Origin: Methylococcaceae bacterium
GTDB lineage: Bacteria > Pseudomonadota > Gammaproteobacteria > Methylococcales > Methylococcaceae
DNA: 32,444 nt
Direction: 5' to 3'
Assembly: GCA_004299145.1 (NCBI GenBank)
Contig: SCQD01000255.1
Location: forward strand, 1 to 32,444
Shown: one piece after another, positions 16,499 through 26,210 of the stretch
How positions within the stretch are numbered: the first letter of the stretch is position 1
Layout of the letters: every line of letters starts with the position of its first letter
Made by a program: the position numbers and the translations under genes
Notes under the pieces: generated by a model
Seen by the model: only the letters and a program-made list of their open reading frames with translations
What the model was told of the DNA's origin: nothing
Databases searched by the model: none

Positions 16499-16825
16499 AT
16501 GGCGGAAACCAGCCTGGCCGGCTCAGGCATTGCAATGCTGTTGCGCTTGACCGAAGAAATGCTTGCGCTCGCCTCGCAAGGAGAATGGGATGCCGTCAGA
16601 GAGCATGAAGCGGAGCGTCAAGCCGTTATTCAGACCCTCCCTACAGTCGACGCCGATATCGGCGGCGTCTATTTTGACCAGTTGCAACAATTGCTCGATC
16701 AAAATGCCCGGATTGTCGCTTTGGCGCTGTCTGAAAAAAATCGGATTGCGGACGAACTGAGGTCGGTAAGGAATATTGCAAAAGCCGAGCAGTTCTACCG
16801 GCAGATCGATAATAATCTGGAATAG
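16499..16825 (+). CDS. fliT: FliT-like flagellar chaperone, copy 2 (tandem duplicate)
   Basis: This 108-residue protein starts three bases after copy 1, with the ribosome site CAGGAG lying in the end of copy 1, so the two are translationally linked. The blocks LLRLTEEMLALASQGEWDAV, EHEAERQAVIQ and LALSEKNRIADEL repeat those of copy 1 with few changes; the termini differ, with copy 2 ending FYRQIDNNLE. Divergence between copies is greatest at the C-terminus, which in FliT controls partner binding, so the copies may serve different partners. The gene ends only four bases from the convergent cobQ stop. Confidence 0.78.
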   Translation: MAETSLAGSGIAMLLRLTEEMLALASQGEWDAVREHEAERQAVIQTLPTVDADIGGVYFDQLQQLLDQNARIVALALSEKNRIADELRSVRNIAKAEQFYRQIDNNLE

Positions 16826-16829
16826 CCGC

Positions 16830-18287
16830 CTACCATTCTTTTCCCACCAATTGTCCCAGCATCGCCAGATTGAGGTGGGTTTCCATGCAATCCGCCAGGC
16901 GATCGAAAGCCTGTAACTTCAATGCCCGATAATCCAGCGTTTGTGCTGCGGCCAGTCCGGCCCATGCCAACAGTTTGTCTGTGTGCTGGTCAAATAAGCC
17001 GTGCATATAAGTCGCCAATATCCGGTCGTCTTGAGAAATGGCGCCGTCGTATAAACCACTGTCCAATCTGAGTGCGGGCTGTTGCAACGCAGCCCCCGTG
17101 CTGATGCCTGCGTGAATCTCATAACCAGAAACCGGTGTTTCGCTAGGCAGTAACACGCCGCTGATGTTACGCAGCTGTTTTTGGGGTTGCAGCGTGGTAT
17201 TCAGATCGAGCAAACCCAGTCCTTCCGCACTGCCGGGCGCGCCTTCCAAGCCATGCGGATCGTGTATGGCCAGCCCCAGCATCTGTAGCCCGCCGCAAAT
17301 GCCGATCAATTTGCCGCCATAGCGCAAGTGGCGACGGATGGCCGCGTCCCAGCCTTGCGCGCGCAGCCACGCCAAATCGGCACGCACGTTTTTGCTGCCG
17401 GGCAAAATCACCAGATCGGCGGCAGGCCAGGCTTCGTTTGCTCGCAAGAAGCGTAAATCGACCTGCGGGTGCAGGCGCAATGCATCAAAATCGGTATGGT
17501 TGCTCAGACGGGGCAGGGCGGGGACGACGACGGAAATGCCTGGATCAGCCTTATCTGCCGGCCAAGGATTGATGCCGTCCTCTGCCTCCAGATACAAACC
17601 GTGCAGATAGGGCAGTACGCCCAACACCGGCTTGCCGGTGCGCTGTTCCAGCCAGTCCAGCCCCGGCTTAAGCAGGCCCAGATCGCCGCGGAACTTGTTG
17701 ATGATAAAGCCTTTGACGCGCGCACGTTCGCTATCCGAGAGCAAGGCCATTGTGCCCACCAATTGCGCGAATACCCCGCCCCGGTCGATATCGCCCACCA
17801 GGATCACCGGGCAGTCCACCGCTTCGGCAAACCCCATATTGGCGATATCGCCCTCGCGTAAATTGATTTCCGCCGGGCTGCCTGCGCCCTCGACCAGGAT
17901 GGCCTGGTATTGATCCCCTAAGCGCCGGTAAGACTCCAATACCGCCTGCATGGCGATGGGCTTGTATGCGTGATAATCCCGCGCCTGCAAATCGGCTACG
18001 GCGCGACCCTGTATAATCACCTGTGCGCCCATTTCCCCGGTAGGCTTGAGCAGCACCGGATTCATGTCGGTATGGGAGTTCAGGCCGGCGGCCATGGCCT
18101 GTACTGCTTGAGCGCGGCCGATTTCACCGCCGTTTTCGGTAACGGCGCTGTTGAGCGCCATGTTCTGCGGCTTGAAAGGGGCGACGCGAATGCCGCGCCG
18201 GGAGAGCGCCCGGCACAGCGCGGTGACGACTAAACTTTTGCCGGCGTCGGAGCCGGTGCCTTGAATCATTAACGTCGGACAGTGCAT
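16830..18287 (-). CDS. cobQ: Cobyric acid synthase
   Basis: CobQ (CbiP) amidates four carboxylates of adenosylcobyrinic acid a,c-diamide using glutamine and ATP, in the cobalamin pathway. The 485-residue protein has the N-terminal P-loop-like GTGSDAGKS (10-18), [10 protein letters not shown], then [20 protein letters not shown] and [14 protein letters not shown]. The C-terminal type 1 glutamine amidotransferase domain shows the nucleophile Cys in [10 protein letters not shown] and its His in YMHGLF. All key residues are present and the length is standard. It is divergent from cobU-cobT across 51 bases; this gap is too short for a cobalamin riboswitch. Confidence 0.95.
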   Translation of the reverse strand: MHCPTLMIQGTGSDAGKSLVVTALCRALSRRGIRVAPFKPQNMALNSAVTENGGEIGRAQAVQAMAAGLNSHTDMNPVLLKPTGEMGAQVIIQGRAVADLQARDYHAYKPIAMQAVLESYRRLGDQYQAILVEGAGSPAEINLREGDIANMGFAEAVDCPVILVGDIDRGGVFAQLVGTMALLSDSERARVKGFIINKFRGDLGLLKPGLDWLEQRTGKPVLGVLPYLHGLYLEAEDGINPWPADKADPGISVVVPALPRLSNHTDFDALRLHPQVDLRFLRANEAWPAADLVILPGSKNVRADLAWLRAQGWDAAIRRHLRYGGKLIGICGGLQMLGLAIHDPHGLEGAPGSAEGLGLLDLNTTLQPQKQLRNISGVLLPSETPVSGYEIHAGISTGAALQQPALRLDSGLYDGAISQDDRILATYMHGLFDQHTDKLLAWAGLAAAQTLDYRALKLQAFDRLADCMETHLNLAMLGQLVGKEW

Positions 18288-18338
18288 GGCAAAGCGGCAG
18301 TGTGGTCAGACGGCAAAGTTTAACCAGATAATTCCACG

Positions 18339-18869
18339 ATGATCGAATTGATTTTAGGCGGCGCCCGTTCCGGTAAAAGCCGTTATGCCGAGGTACGCGC
18401 CACGGCATTGGCCGATGAGTGCGTTTATTTGGCCACCGCGACGCCGGGCGATGCCGAAATGGCCGAGCGTATTGCGCTCCATCGCCGGCGTCGTGCCGAT
18501 GCCTGGCTGACGGTGGAAGAACCGCTGGCGCTGGCCCAGGCGCTGACGGAATATTGCCGCCCAAACCGCTGCGTGCTGGTGGATTGTCTGACGTTGTGGT
18601 TGAGCAATGTGCTGTTCGCCGAGGATGGCGCTTGCGATGAACCGCGCTATCAGCGCGAACAAGCCGCTTTATTGAATACGTTGCCGCGTTTACCGGGCCA
18701 TGTCTTATTGGTCGGCAACGAACTGGGCATGGGTGTCGTACCGATGGGGGCTGTGACGCGCCGCTTTGTGGACGAGAATGGCCGTTTGCACCAGGATCTG
18801 GCCGCGCTGAGCCGGCGCGTGGTGTGGGTGGTGGCTGGCTTGCCGCAAATACTGAAAGAGGAAAACTGA
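18339..18869 (+). CDS. cobU: Adenosylcobinamide kinase / guanylyltransferase
   Basis: CobU (CobP) phosphorylates adenosylcobinamide and then attaches GMP to give adenosylcobinamide-GDP, activating the ring for lower-ligand attachment. The 176-residue product has the P-loop [15 protein letters not shown] (GARSGKS at 8-14), [12 protein letters not shown], the His of RIALHRRRR (H48), which fits the guanylylated residue of the family, [10 protein letters not shown] and the C-terminal [20 protein letters not shown]. cobT follows two bases after the stop codon. Confidence 0.95.
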   Translation: MIELILGGARSGKSRYAEVRATALADECVYLATATPGDAEMAERIALHRRRRADAWLTVEEPLALAQALTEYCRPNRCVLVDCLTLWLSNVLFAEDGACDEPRYQREQAALLNTLPRLPGHVLLVGNELGMGVVPMGAVTRRFVDENGRLHQDLAALSRRVVWVVAGLPQILKEEN

Positions 18870-18871
18870 GC

Positions 18872-19924
18872 GTGTTCGATTGGTTGCAACAACCCTTGGC
18901 GCATCTGAATAGCGCCGCCGAACACTCGGCACGGGAACGGCAAAACCAACTGACCAAACCGACGGGTGCTTTGGGTCGGCTGGAAGAAATCGCCATACGC
19001 CTGGCGGCGATGCAAGGCGGTGCACGGCCTTGCATAGACCCCGCCTGGATCAGCGTGTTTGCCGCTGATCATGGCGTGGCGCGTGCCGGTGTATCCGCTT
19101 ATCCTCAAGCGGTGACGGCGCAAATGCTGGTGAATTTTGTCCAGGGCGGTGCCGCCGTCAGTGTGCTGGCGCGTTATCTGGGGGCTGCGTTGGAGGTGAT
19201 CGACGTGGGCGTCGCCGGGCCTTTATTGGATTTGCCCGGCCTGATTCAGGCCCGAGCGGGCAACGGCACCGCCGATTTATCGATAGAACCCGCCATGACT
19301 GCCGTGCAACTGGCCGTAGCCATGGCAGCGGGGCGCGACGCGGTGGAGCGCGCCAAAGCCGCCGGTAGTCGCCTGTTTATCGGAGGCGAAATGGGCATCG
19401 GCAATACCACCGCCGCCGCCGCGCTGGCTTGTGCTTTGCTCGCGGCTCCGGCTGCCAGCCTGGTGGGTCCGGGCACGGGGCTGGACACAGCGGGCATGGC
19501 GCACAAATGCCGGGTAGTGGAGCAAGCCTTGCAATGCCATGGCGGGGCTATCGCGGATGTCCCTGGTGCCCTGGCGTGTCTGGGCGGTTTTGAAATCGCC
19601 GCTTTGTGCGGTGCCTACATCCGCTGCGCACAGTGCGGGTTGCCGGTGTTGGTGGATGGCTTTATCGCCGGCGTGGCGGCATTGTGCGCCGAACGCTGGA
19701 TGCCCGGCGTGGCGGCGTGGTTGCTGTTCGGCCATCGCTCCCAGGAGCCCGGTCATGCCGTGGTGCTGGAAGCGCTGGGCGCAAAACCGCTGTTGGATTT
19801 ATCCATGCGCCTGGGGGAAGGCAGCGGTGCGGCGGTGGCGCTGCCCTTGCTGCGAGCCGCTTGTGCCCTGCACAACGAGATGGCGACTTTTGCCGAAGCC
19901 GGAGTGGCGGACGCCATAACGTGA
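18872..19924 (+). CDS. cobT: Nicotinate-nucleotide-dimethylbenzimidazole phosphoribosyltransferase
   Basis: CobT makes α-ribazole phosphate, the lower ligand precursor of cobalamin, from dimethylbenzimidazole and nicotinate mononucleotide. The 350-residue protein shows [66 protein letters not shown] and the catalytic Glu region [19 protein letters not shown] place the start at a GTG two bases past the cobU stop, with AGAGGA upstream; that gives the usual length. Together with cobQ and cobU it covers the late steps; cobS is not in the window. Confidence 0.95.
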   Translation: MFDWLQQPLAHLNSAAEHSARERQNQLTKPTGALGRLEEIAIRLAAMQGGARPCIDPAWISVFAADHGVARAGVSAYPQAVTAQMLVNFVQGGAAVSVLARYLGAALEVIDVGVAGPLLDLPGLIQARAGNGTADLSIEPAMTAVQLAVAMAAGRDAVERAKAAGSRLFIGGEMGIGNTTAAAALACALLAAPAASLVGPGTGLDTAGMAHKCRVVEQALQCHGGAIADVPGALACLGGFEIAALCGAYIRCAQCGLPVLVDGFIAGVAALCAERWMPGVAAWLLFGHRSQEPGHAVVLEALGAKPLLDLSMRLGEGSGAAVALPLLRAACALHNEMATFAEAGVADAIT

Positions 19925-19962
19925 AAACAATCGTCGTCAATGTCTGTAACCGATTGAATCCC

Positions 19963-21921
19963 ATGCCCAGCCTTTTATTTTTCCGCCTATCGTTAGCGCT
20001 GTTGCTGTTGTTCACCTCCAGCGTTTTTGCCCAGACGCTGCAGGAACAGCGCCATCTGTTTTTGCAAGCTGAACAGGCGTCGGCAAAAAGCCACAGGACT
20101 GAATTGGAACGGCTGTTGCCGCTGCTGCGCGACTATCCACTTTATCCGGTGCTGCTGGCCCATCGATTACAAACGGATTTGGCGGATCACCGCGCCATTG
20201 AAACCTTTCTCAACCAGTATCCCCATAGCCACGCCGCCAGCCAACTGCGGCAAAAATGGCTGGAAGCACTGGCCGACGGCGGTGACTGGCCGCGCTTTTT
20301 CGCCCATTACCAGGAGAGCGACGGCAAAGGCCTGCGCTGTCTTTACCACTATGGGCAGATACGCAGCGGGCAGAGCGAAGCCGGCTATGCCGGCGGCGAA
20401 GCGTTATGGCTGAGCGGCAACGATTTACCCAAGTCTTGCGACCGGCTGTTCGAAACCCTTTATCAAACCGGCCATTTGAGCCGCGACAAAGTCTGGCGCC
20501 GTTTTCAGCTGGCGCTGGAACATAAAAAGCCGCAGTTGGCCGCCGCCATCGAAAACTATATGAACGGCGACGACCGCCGAGTCGCCGCTTTTTGGCTGAA
20601 CGTGCACGCCCATCCCCAATTGGTGCAGGACTGCGCCTGGCCGGTGAGCGGTGAGTTGGCTGGAAAAATTTTTGTATACGGGCTGGACCGGCTGGCCGGC
20701 AAAGAGGTGCAATTGGCCAAAAGCCTCTGGCAAAACCGCCGTGCACGCTTCGAGGTCACGCCACAGGACGCCGCCGCCATGGAGCGCCGCCTGGCATTGG
20801 CGCTGGCCTTGTCCCGTCACGGCGAGGCTTACCCGGCGCTGGAAGCATTGCCGGCGGAGCAAAACGATGAAGAAGTGCGCGCCTGGCGCGTGCGTGCCGC
20901 CTTGTTGCGGCAGGACTGGCGCGCCGTGCTGTCCGCCTGGCAGCGCTTGAGTGACGCTGAAAAATCCCAGCCGGAATGGCGCTACTGGCAAGCCCGCGCG
21001 CTGGAACAACTGGGCGATGCGCAAGCCGCCGGGGCAGTCTACGCCCTGGCCGCCCAGCAGCGGGATTTTTTCGGATTTCTCGCCGCCGACCGTATCGGCG
21101 TCAATTACCATACCAATCACCAGCCCGCGCCGGTGGACGCGCTGGATTTACAGCGCCTCGGCAATACCACGCCTTTTCCGATGGTGAGCGAATGGCGGGC
21201 TTTGGGTCGGGACGCGGAGGCGCGCAGCGAATGGCACCACGCTTTGCAGCGTTTGGCGCCACGCGACCTGATCGTGGCCGCCAAGCTGGCCCAGCAGTGG
21301 AACTGGCATTCGCTGGCCATCACCACCGCTGCCCGTGCTGGTTTGTGGGACGATTTATCGGTGCGTTTTCCCACACCCTATGAACACGCTGTGCTGGGCC
21401 ACGCCGGCCGGCAGCAATTGGAACCCGGCGTGGTTTATGGTTTGATCCGCCAGGAAAGCGCGTTCGACCCGGAAGCCAGATCGCCGGTCGGCGCGCGCGG
21501 GCTGATGCAGATCATGCCCAGCACCGGCCAGACCATCGCCAGATTACTGCGGGAAAAGCTGCCGTCGGCGGCGCTATTGCACGACCCGGATACCAATCTG
21601 CGTTATGGCACGTATTTTTTCAAGGATTTGCTGGAGCGTTTTCAGCGCAATTTCGCCATGGCGGCGGCGGCCTACAACGCCGGTCCGCAGCGGGTCGACC
21701 ACTGGCTGCCGACGGGTGGGCCGTTGGCGGCCGACATCTGGCTGGAACAAATTCCTTTTACCGAAACCCGCCGCTACGTCAGCACCGTGCTGGGCAATGC
21801 CATGGTCTATCAAGACCGGCTGGGCGTGGTGAACAAGCGGCGCATCAATCAGCTTTTGCCGCCGGTGCCCGCCGGTCACGGCAGAGCAGAGAACAGCGGA
21901 CCGGTGGGAGATTGTTCGTAA
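19963..21921 (+). CDS. slt: Soluble lytic murein transglycosylase
   Basis: A Slt70-type enzyme that cleaves peptidoglycan glycan strands to 1,6-anhydromuropeptides in the periplasm. The 652-residue protein has a signal peptide (hydrophobic LFFRLSLALLLLFTSSVFA), then a long helical superhelix U/L domain (about residues 25-450), and a C-terminal lysozyme-like domain: YGLIRQESAFDPEARSPVGA with the catalytic Glu, GLMQIMPST, DPDTNLRYGTYFFKDLL, AMAAAAYNAGP and IPFTETRRYVSTVLGN. I chose the ATG at MPSLLFF because it gives a clean signal peptide. A GTG overlapping the cobT stop would add 14 residues. It follows cobT directly but has no link to cobalamin. Confidence 0.93.
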   Translation: MPSLLFFRLSLALLLLFTSSVFAQTLQEQRHLFLQAEQASAKSHRTELERLLPLLRDYPLYPVLLAHRLQTDLADHRAIETFLNQYPHSHAASQLRQKWLEALADGGDWPRFFAHYQESDGKGLRCLYHYGQIRSGQSEAGYAGGEALWLSGNDLPKSCDRLFETLYQTGHLSRDKVWRRFQLALEHKKPQLAAAIENYMNGDDRRVAAFWLNVHAHPQLVQDCAWPVSGELAGKIFVYGLDRLAGKEVQLAKSLWQNRRARFEVTPQDAAAMERRLALALALSRHGEAYPALEALPAEQNDEEVRAWRVRAALLRQDWRAVLSAWQRLSDAEKSQPEWRYWQARALEQLGDAQAAGAVYALAAQQRDFFGFLAADRIGVNYHTNHQPAPVDALDLQRLGNTTPFPMVSEWRALGRDAEARSEWHHALQRLAPRDLIVAAKLAQQWNWHSLAITTAARAGLWDDLSVRFPTPYEHAVLGHAGRQQLEPGVVYGLIRQESAFDPEARSPVGARGLMQIMPSTGQTIARLLREKLPSAALLHDPDTNLRYGTYFFKDLLERFQRNFAMAAAAYNAGPQRVDHWLPTGGPLAADIWLEQIPFTETRRYVSTVLGNAMVYQDRLGVVNKRRINQLLPPVPAGHGRAENSGPVGDCS

Positions 21922-21994
21922 CCCGGCTGCAGCGCAGCGAAATCCGGGGTTCGTGCTTCGAACTCCCGAATTTCACGCCGTTCCATCCGGGCTA
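21920..21994. repeat. Paired REP-like inverted repeats
   Basis: On the minus strand two CCCGGAT...ATCCGGG-type units lie back to back: GTAGCCCGGATGGAACG...AATTCGGG and CCCCGGATTTCGCTGCGC...CCGGGTTACG. This resembles the widespread GTAGCCCGGATxxAGCGCAGCGxAATCCGGG repeat. It fills the gap between slt and the convergent membrane-protein gene, and its TAG provides the stop codon of that gene. Confidence 0.6.
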
Positions 21995-22699
21995 CGCCGG
22001 GCGGTAAATCTCCCGATAACCGGCATAAGTGGAGCCGATGATGGTGGGTATCAATACCAGCCAACCCAGACCGGCGGGAATGGAAGCCAACAGCGACAGC
22101 ACCACAAACCAGATGCCGTACAGCGTCAGCGCCAGCCAGTTTTTGCAGCAGCCGATGAAGCTCAGCTTCATGGCATCCCAAGGCGATTGTTCGTCGAAAA
22201 TCACCAGTGACGGTGCAAACCATATCGCCATGGCCAGGGGCAGGGAAAAGACCATCGCCACCAGGGCCATCAACAGCGGACCTAACGCCATGACGCCCAG
22301 CGCCGCGTCACCGCCGTCACCGCCGTCACTCAGACCGAAACCGGTTGCCGCCACCAATACGGTGGCCAGGGCCACCGCCAAAAAAGTACCGATGGCGTAG
22401 TACACGCCCAACAAAATCAACGGCGTGGTACTGCGGCGAAAGCCTTCGAACAGGTACTCGAATTTCATTTCCTGGCCGTTGCGGCCCTGTTCACAAGCCC
22501 ACTGCAAGCCGCCGACGAATACCGTGGACAGCAAAGCGGCGGCCACTTGGCCCAACACCGGCACCAGGCTGAGCACGATCAAAATGGCGAAAAAAACCAC
22601 CACTTGCGCGATCCAGATCCAGGGGGCCAGGCGAAACAGCGCAAAACCCTCTTTAAACCAAGCCGACGTGCTGCCGGCTTTAACGACACGGATTTCCAT
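21992..22699 (-). CDS. BPSS1780-like multi-pass membrane protein
   Basis: A 235-residue inner-membrane protein with a conserved N-terminus MEIRVVKAGSTSAWFKEGFALFR and about six hydrophobic segments (for example WIWIAQVVVFFAILIVLSLV, LILLGVYYAIGTFLAVALA, LLMALVAMVFSLPLAMAIWF, GIWFVVLSLLASIPAGLGWL). The motif APSLVIFDEQSPWDAMKLSF, followed by CCKNW, is typical of the BPSS1780 family, whose function is unknown. A glycine/aspartate loop (SDGGDGGD) lies between segments. TGGAGC precedes the ATG. It lies 92 bases after the small coiled-coil gene on the same strand. Confidence 0.85.
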   Translation of the reverse strand: MEIRVVKAGSTSAWFKEGFALFRLAPWIWIAQVVVFFAILIVLSLVPVLGQVAAALLSTVFVGGLQWACEQGRNGQEMKFEYLFEGFRRSTTPLILLGVYYAIGTFLAVALATVLVAATGFGLSDGGDGGDAALGVMALGPLLMALVAMVFSLPLAMAIWFAPSLVIFDEQSPWDAMKLSFIGCCKNWLALTLYGIWFVVLSLLASIPAGLGWLVLIPTIIGSTYAGYREIYRPA

Positions 22700-22791
22700 G
22701 GTTTGCTCCAGAGTGTGTGGATCGCCCGGCGATTGGGGCAATCGTGATTGACGACCGCCGGGTAAGCAGCGGGCAGTTACCGGCGAATCAT

Positions 22792-23022
22792 TCAAGCCAG
22801 TTCGGTGCGGCGTTCGAGCCGGTCCAGGCGGGCGTCGACGCGATCAAAGCGGGAGTGTATTGCAGCCACGTCCACGTGCATATTCGAGACCTGAGTTTCT
22901 AAAGATGAAAGCCGCAACTTAATCAACTGAAACTCCTGCCGGGATTCTTCGCGAAAATCCCGCAGATCATTGCGAATAATGCGCAAGTGTTCAAGCACCA
23001 GGTTTTCAACGTTGTCAGTCAT
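22792..23022 (-). CDS. Small coiled-coil protein, unknown function
   Basis: A 76-residue, highly charged protein without membrane segment. It reads as one long amphipathic helix with heptad spacing (LVLEHLRIIRNDLRDFREES, then LIKLRLSSLETQVSNMHVDV and FDRVDARLDRLERR). Short proteins of this layout occur widely in proteobacteria without known role; some accompany toxin-antitoxin or PIN genes. GAGGT ten bases upstream of the ATG and the coherent heptads support it as real. It ends shortly before the membrane-protein gene. Confidence 0.7.
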   Translation of the reverse strand: MTDNVENLVLEHLRIIRNDLRDFREESRQEFQLIKLRLSSLETQVSNMHVDVAAIHSRFDRVDARLDRLERRTELA

Positions 23023-23057
23023 GGTCGTTTTACCTCATCATCAAACCGGAATAATGT

Positions 23058-23093
23058 AGGATGGGTTACGGCATCCATGCCTTTACCCATCCT
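23058..23093. repeat. Inverted repeat with AGGATGGGT arms
   Basis: Nine-base arms AGGATGGGT and ACCCATCCT flank 18 bases containing GGCATCCATGCC, itself nearly palindromic. It lies between the coiled-coil gene and the GGDEF/EAL gene and looks like an intergenic REP element. Confidence 0.5.
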
Positions 23094-23136
23094 GCTTGCT
23101 GAATCGAAGCGATATTTTCATAGTCGAGCCAACCTT

Positions 23137-23193
23137 GTAGGTACGCTGTGCGTACCTTCAGCGGCGTCGAATGGTACGCACAGCGTACCCTAC
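23137..23193. repeat. Inverted repeat with GTAGG-TACGCTGTGCGTACC arms
   Basis: Two arms of about 20 bases (GTAGGTACGCTGTGCGTACC, and its reverse complement with one extra base) surround a short loop. Each arm holds a smaller GTACGC/GCGTAC dyad. It lies 40 bases after the GGDEF/EAL stop codon and may end that transcript as well as being a mobile palindromic repeat. Confidence 0.6.
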
Positions 23194-23233
23194 ATCGATA
23201 GGCTCGGTCAGGAAATTGTTTTCGGCAATATCC

Positions 23234-25322
<2,089 letters not shown>

Positions 25323-25342
<20 letters not shown>

Positions 25343-25547
25343 TTGCAGCGACAAAGGGCATGGGCTGGGTAAACACTTTGGGATGGGTGACAAGGCGAAG
25401 CAAACCGCTTGCCACCATCGGCAAAATCAAAACGGATTGTCCTGACTCCGCCGCATCCAGCGCCGTATTCAGCCAAGACAATGCTGGACCATGATGCGGA
25501 TGATCCGAGCGCGATGCAGCCACCAATACGTTCACATCGGGCGTCAT
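25323..25547 (-). pseudogene. vapC: VapC-like PIN toxin, C-terminally truncated
   Basis: The product begins MTPDVNVLVAASRSDHPHH, the first strand of a PIN domain with its first metal-binding Asp, and continues through LSWLNTALDAA, LILPMVASGLLRLVTHPKVF and QPMPFVAA. It then stops after 74 residues. VapC proteins of this subfamily run to about 130-145 residues; the second half with the GND..DA and DxD metal ligands is gone. The stop falls 20 bases past the start of the REC-PAS-GGDEF-EAL gene, so the lost half was replaced by that gene. The ATG overlaps the vapB stop (ATGA). A working nuclease is not expected. Confidence 0.75.
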
Positions 25548-25789
25548 GCCTGATCCTCCTCATCGGCGGCGTCCAATAGCGCACGGTGGGTCAGACTATC
25601 AGTCACGGAGGATGTCAATCCCCCATGTCCGCGATAAACAGGTAAGGCGGGACGATGCCGGAAAGATGATGTTCGCAAATGTAGAGCCAACGCATCTTCT
25701 ATCAAGCGATTCAGCGTCGTACGTTCCCGTTCCGCCAGTATTTGGGCTTGGGCCAATAGATGGTCATTCAATTCAATCGTGGTTTGCAT
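25544..25789 (-). CDS. vapB: VapB-like ribbon-helix-helix antitoxin
   Basis: An 81-residue protein with MQTTIELNDHLLAQAQILAE followed by ERTTLNRLIEDALALHLR, the β-strand and two helices of a ribbon-helix-helix DNA-binding domain. The C-terminal half (ALPVYRGHGGLTSSVTDSLT) is the flexible toxin-binding part. I chose the Met before QTTIEL because it gives the family start; the frame continues upstream through repeat DNA. Such antitoxins repress their own operon. With the partner toxin truncated, it may now mainly regulate the downstream signalling gene. Confidence 0.82.
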   Translation of the reverse strand: MQTTIELNDHLLAQAQILAERERTTLNRLIEDALALHLRTSSFRHRPALPVYRGHGGLTSSVTDSLTHRALLDAADEEDQA

Positions 25790-26210
25790 CGGTTTCTTAC
25801 CTGTTCCAATCATAAAAAAGGGGCGAATTTCCCGGCATTGCCAAGGCCGGACGGGGTATTCACCCCGTCCGTTGCGTTTCATACCGGGCTATCCCTGCCC
25901 GGCACCCTATGGGTAAATGCAAATGCAGGAAGCCTGAGTGATTCCGCGAGGATGCGGCGGCTTTCATGCCGGGCTTCCTGCCCGGCACCCTTCGGGCAAG
26001 TGCAAATCTGTTCCCGACAGATTTGTCGCTCCCGGCGGATTTGTGTTGCATCCCATGCGTTGACATTGACAACAAACCTTACAGGACAAACAAGCGTTTG
26101 GGACGGGGTTCAAACCCCGTTCCGCCTGTGCAATCGCTACATTAGTCTTCTCTTCGTGATCTTCGTGATCTTCGTGTCCTTCGTGGTGTTTTTGTATGGC
26201 TTGATACGCA
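25790..26210. repeat. Intergenic repeat block between vapB and the REC-PAS kinase
   Basis: These 421 bases hold no supported gene but several repeats. There is a perfect inverted repeat GGACGGGGT/ACCCCGTCC (25849-25870). Two direct copies of a ~46-base unit follow (25877-25924 and 25962-26007), each with CCGGGC...GCCCGGCACCC and ending TGCAAAT. Next come AAATCTGT/ACAGATTT arms, a second GGACGGGGTT/AACCCCGTTCC hairpin (26101-26122), and four 9-base tandem units of the CTTCGTGAT type (26152-26187). The vapB promoter must lie in the part nearest 25.8 kb. Confidence 0.65.

Noticed and set aside
18288-18338. Possible cobalamin riboswitch between cobQ and cobU
   Set aside because: Only 51 bases separate the two starts, far less than a cobalamin aptamer needs, and no B12-box-like sequence is visible.
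26152-26187. CTTCGTGAT tandem as a phase-variation tract
   Set aside because: The units are imperfect, lie outside any gene and are not placed between promoter elements that I can identify; similar relics occur in many genomes.
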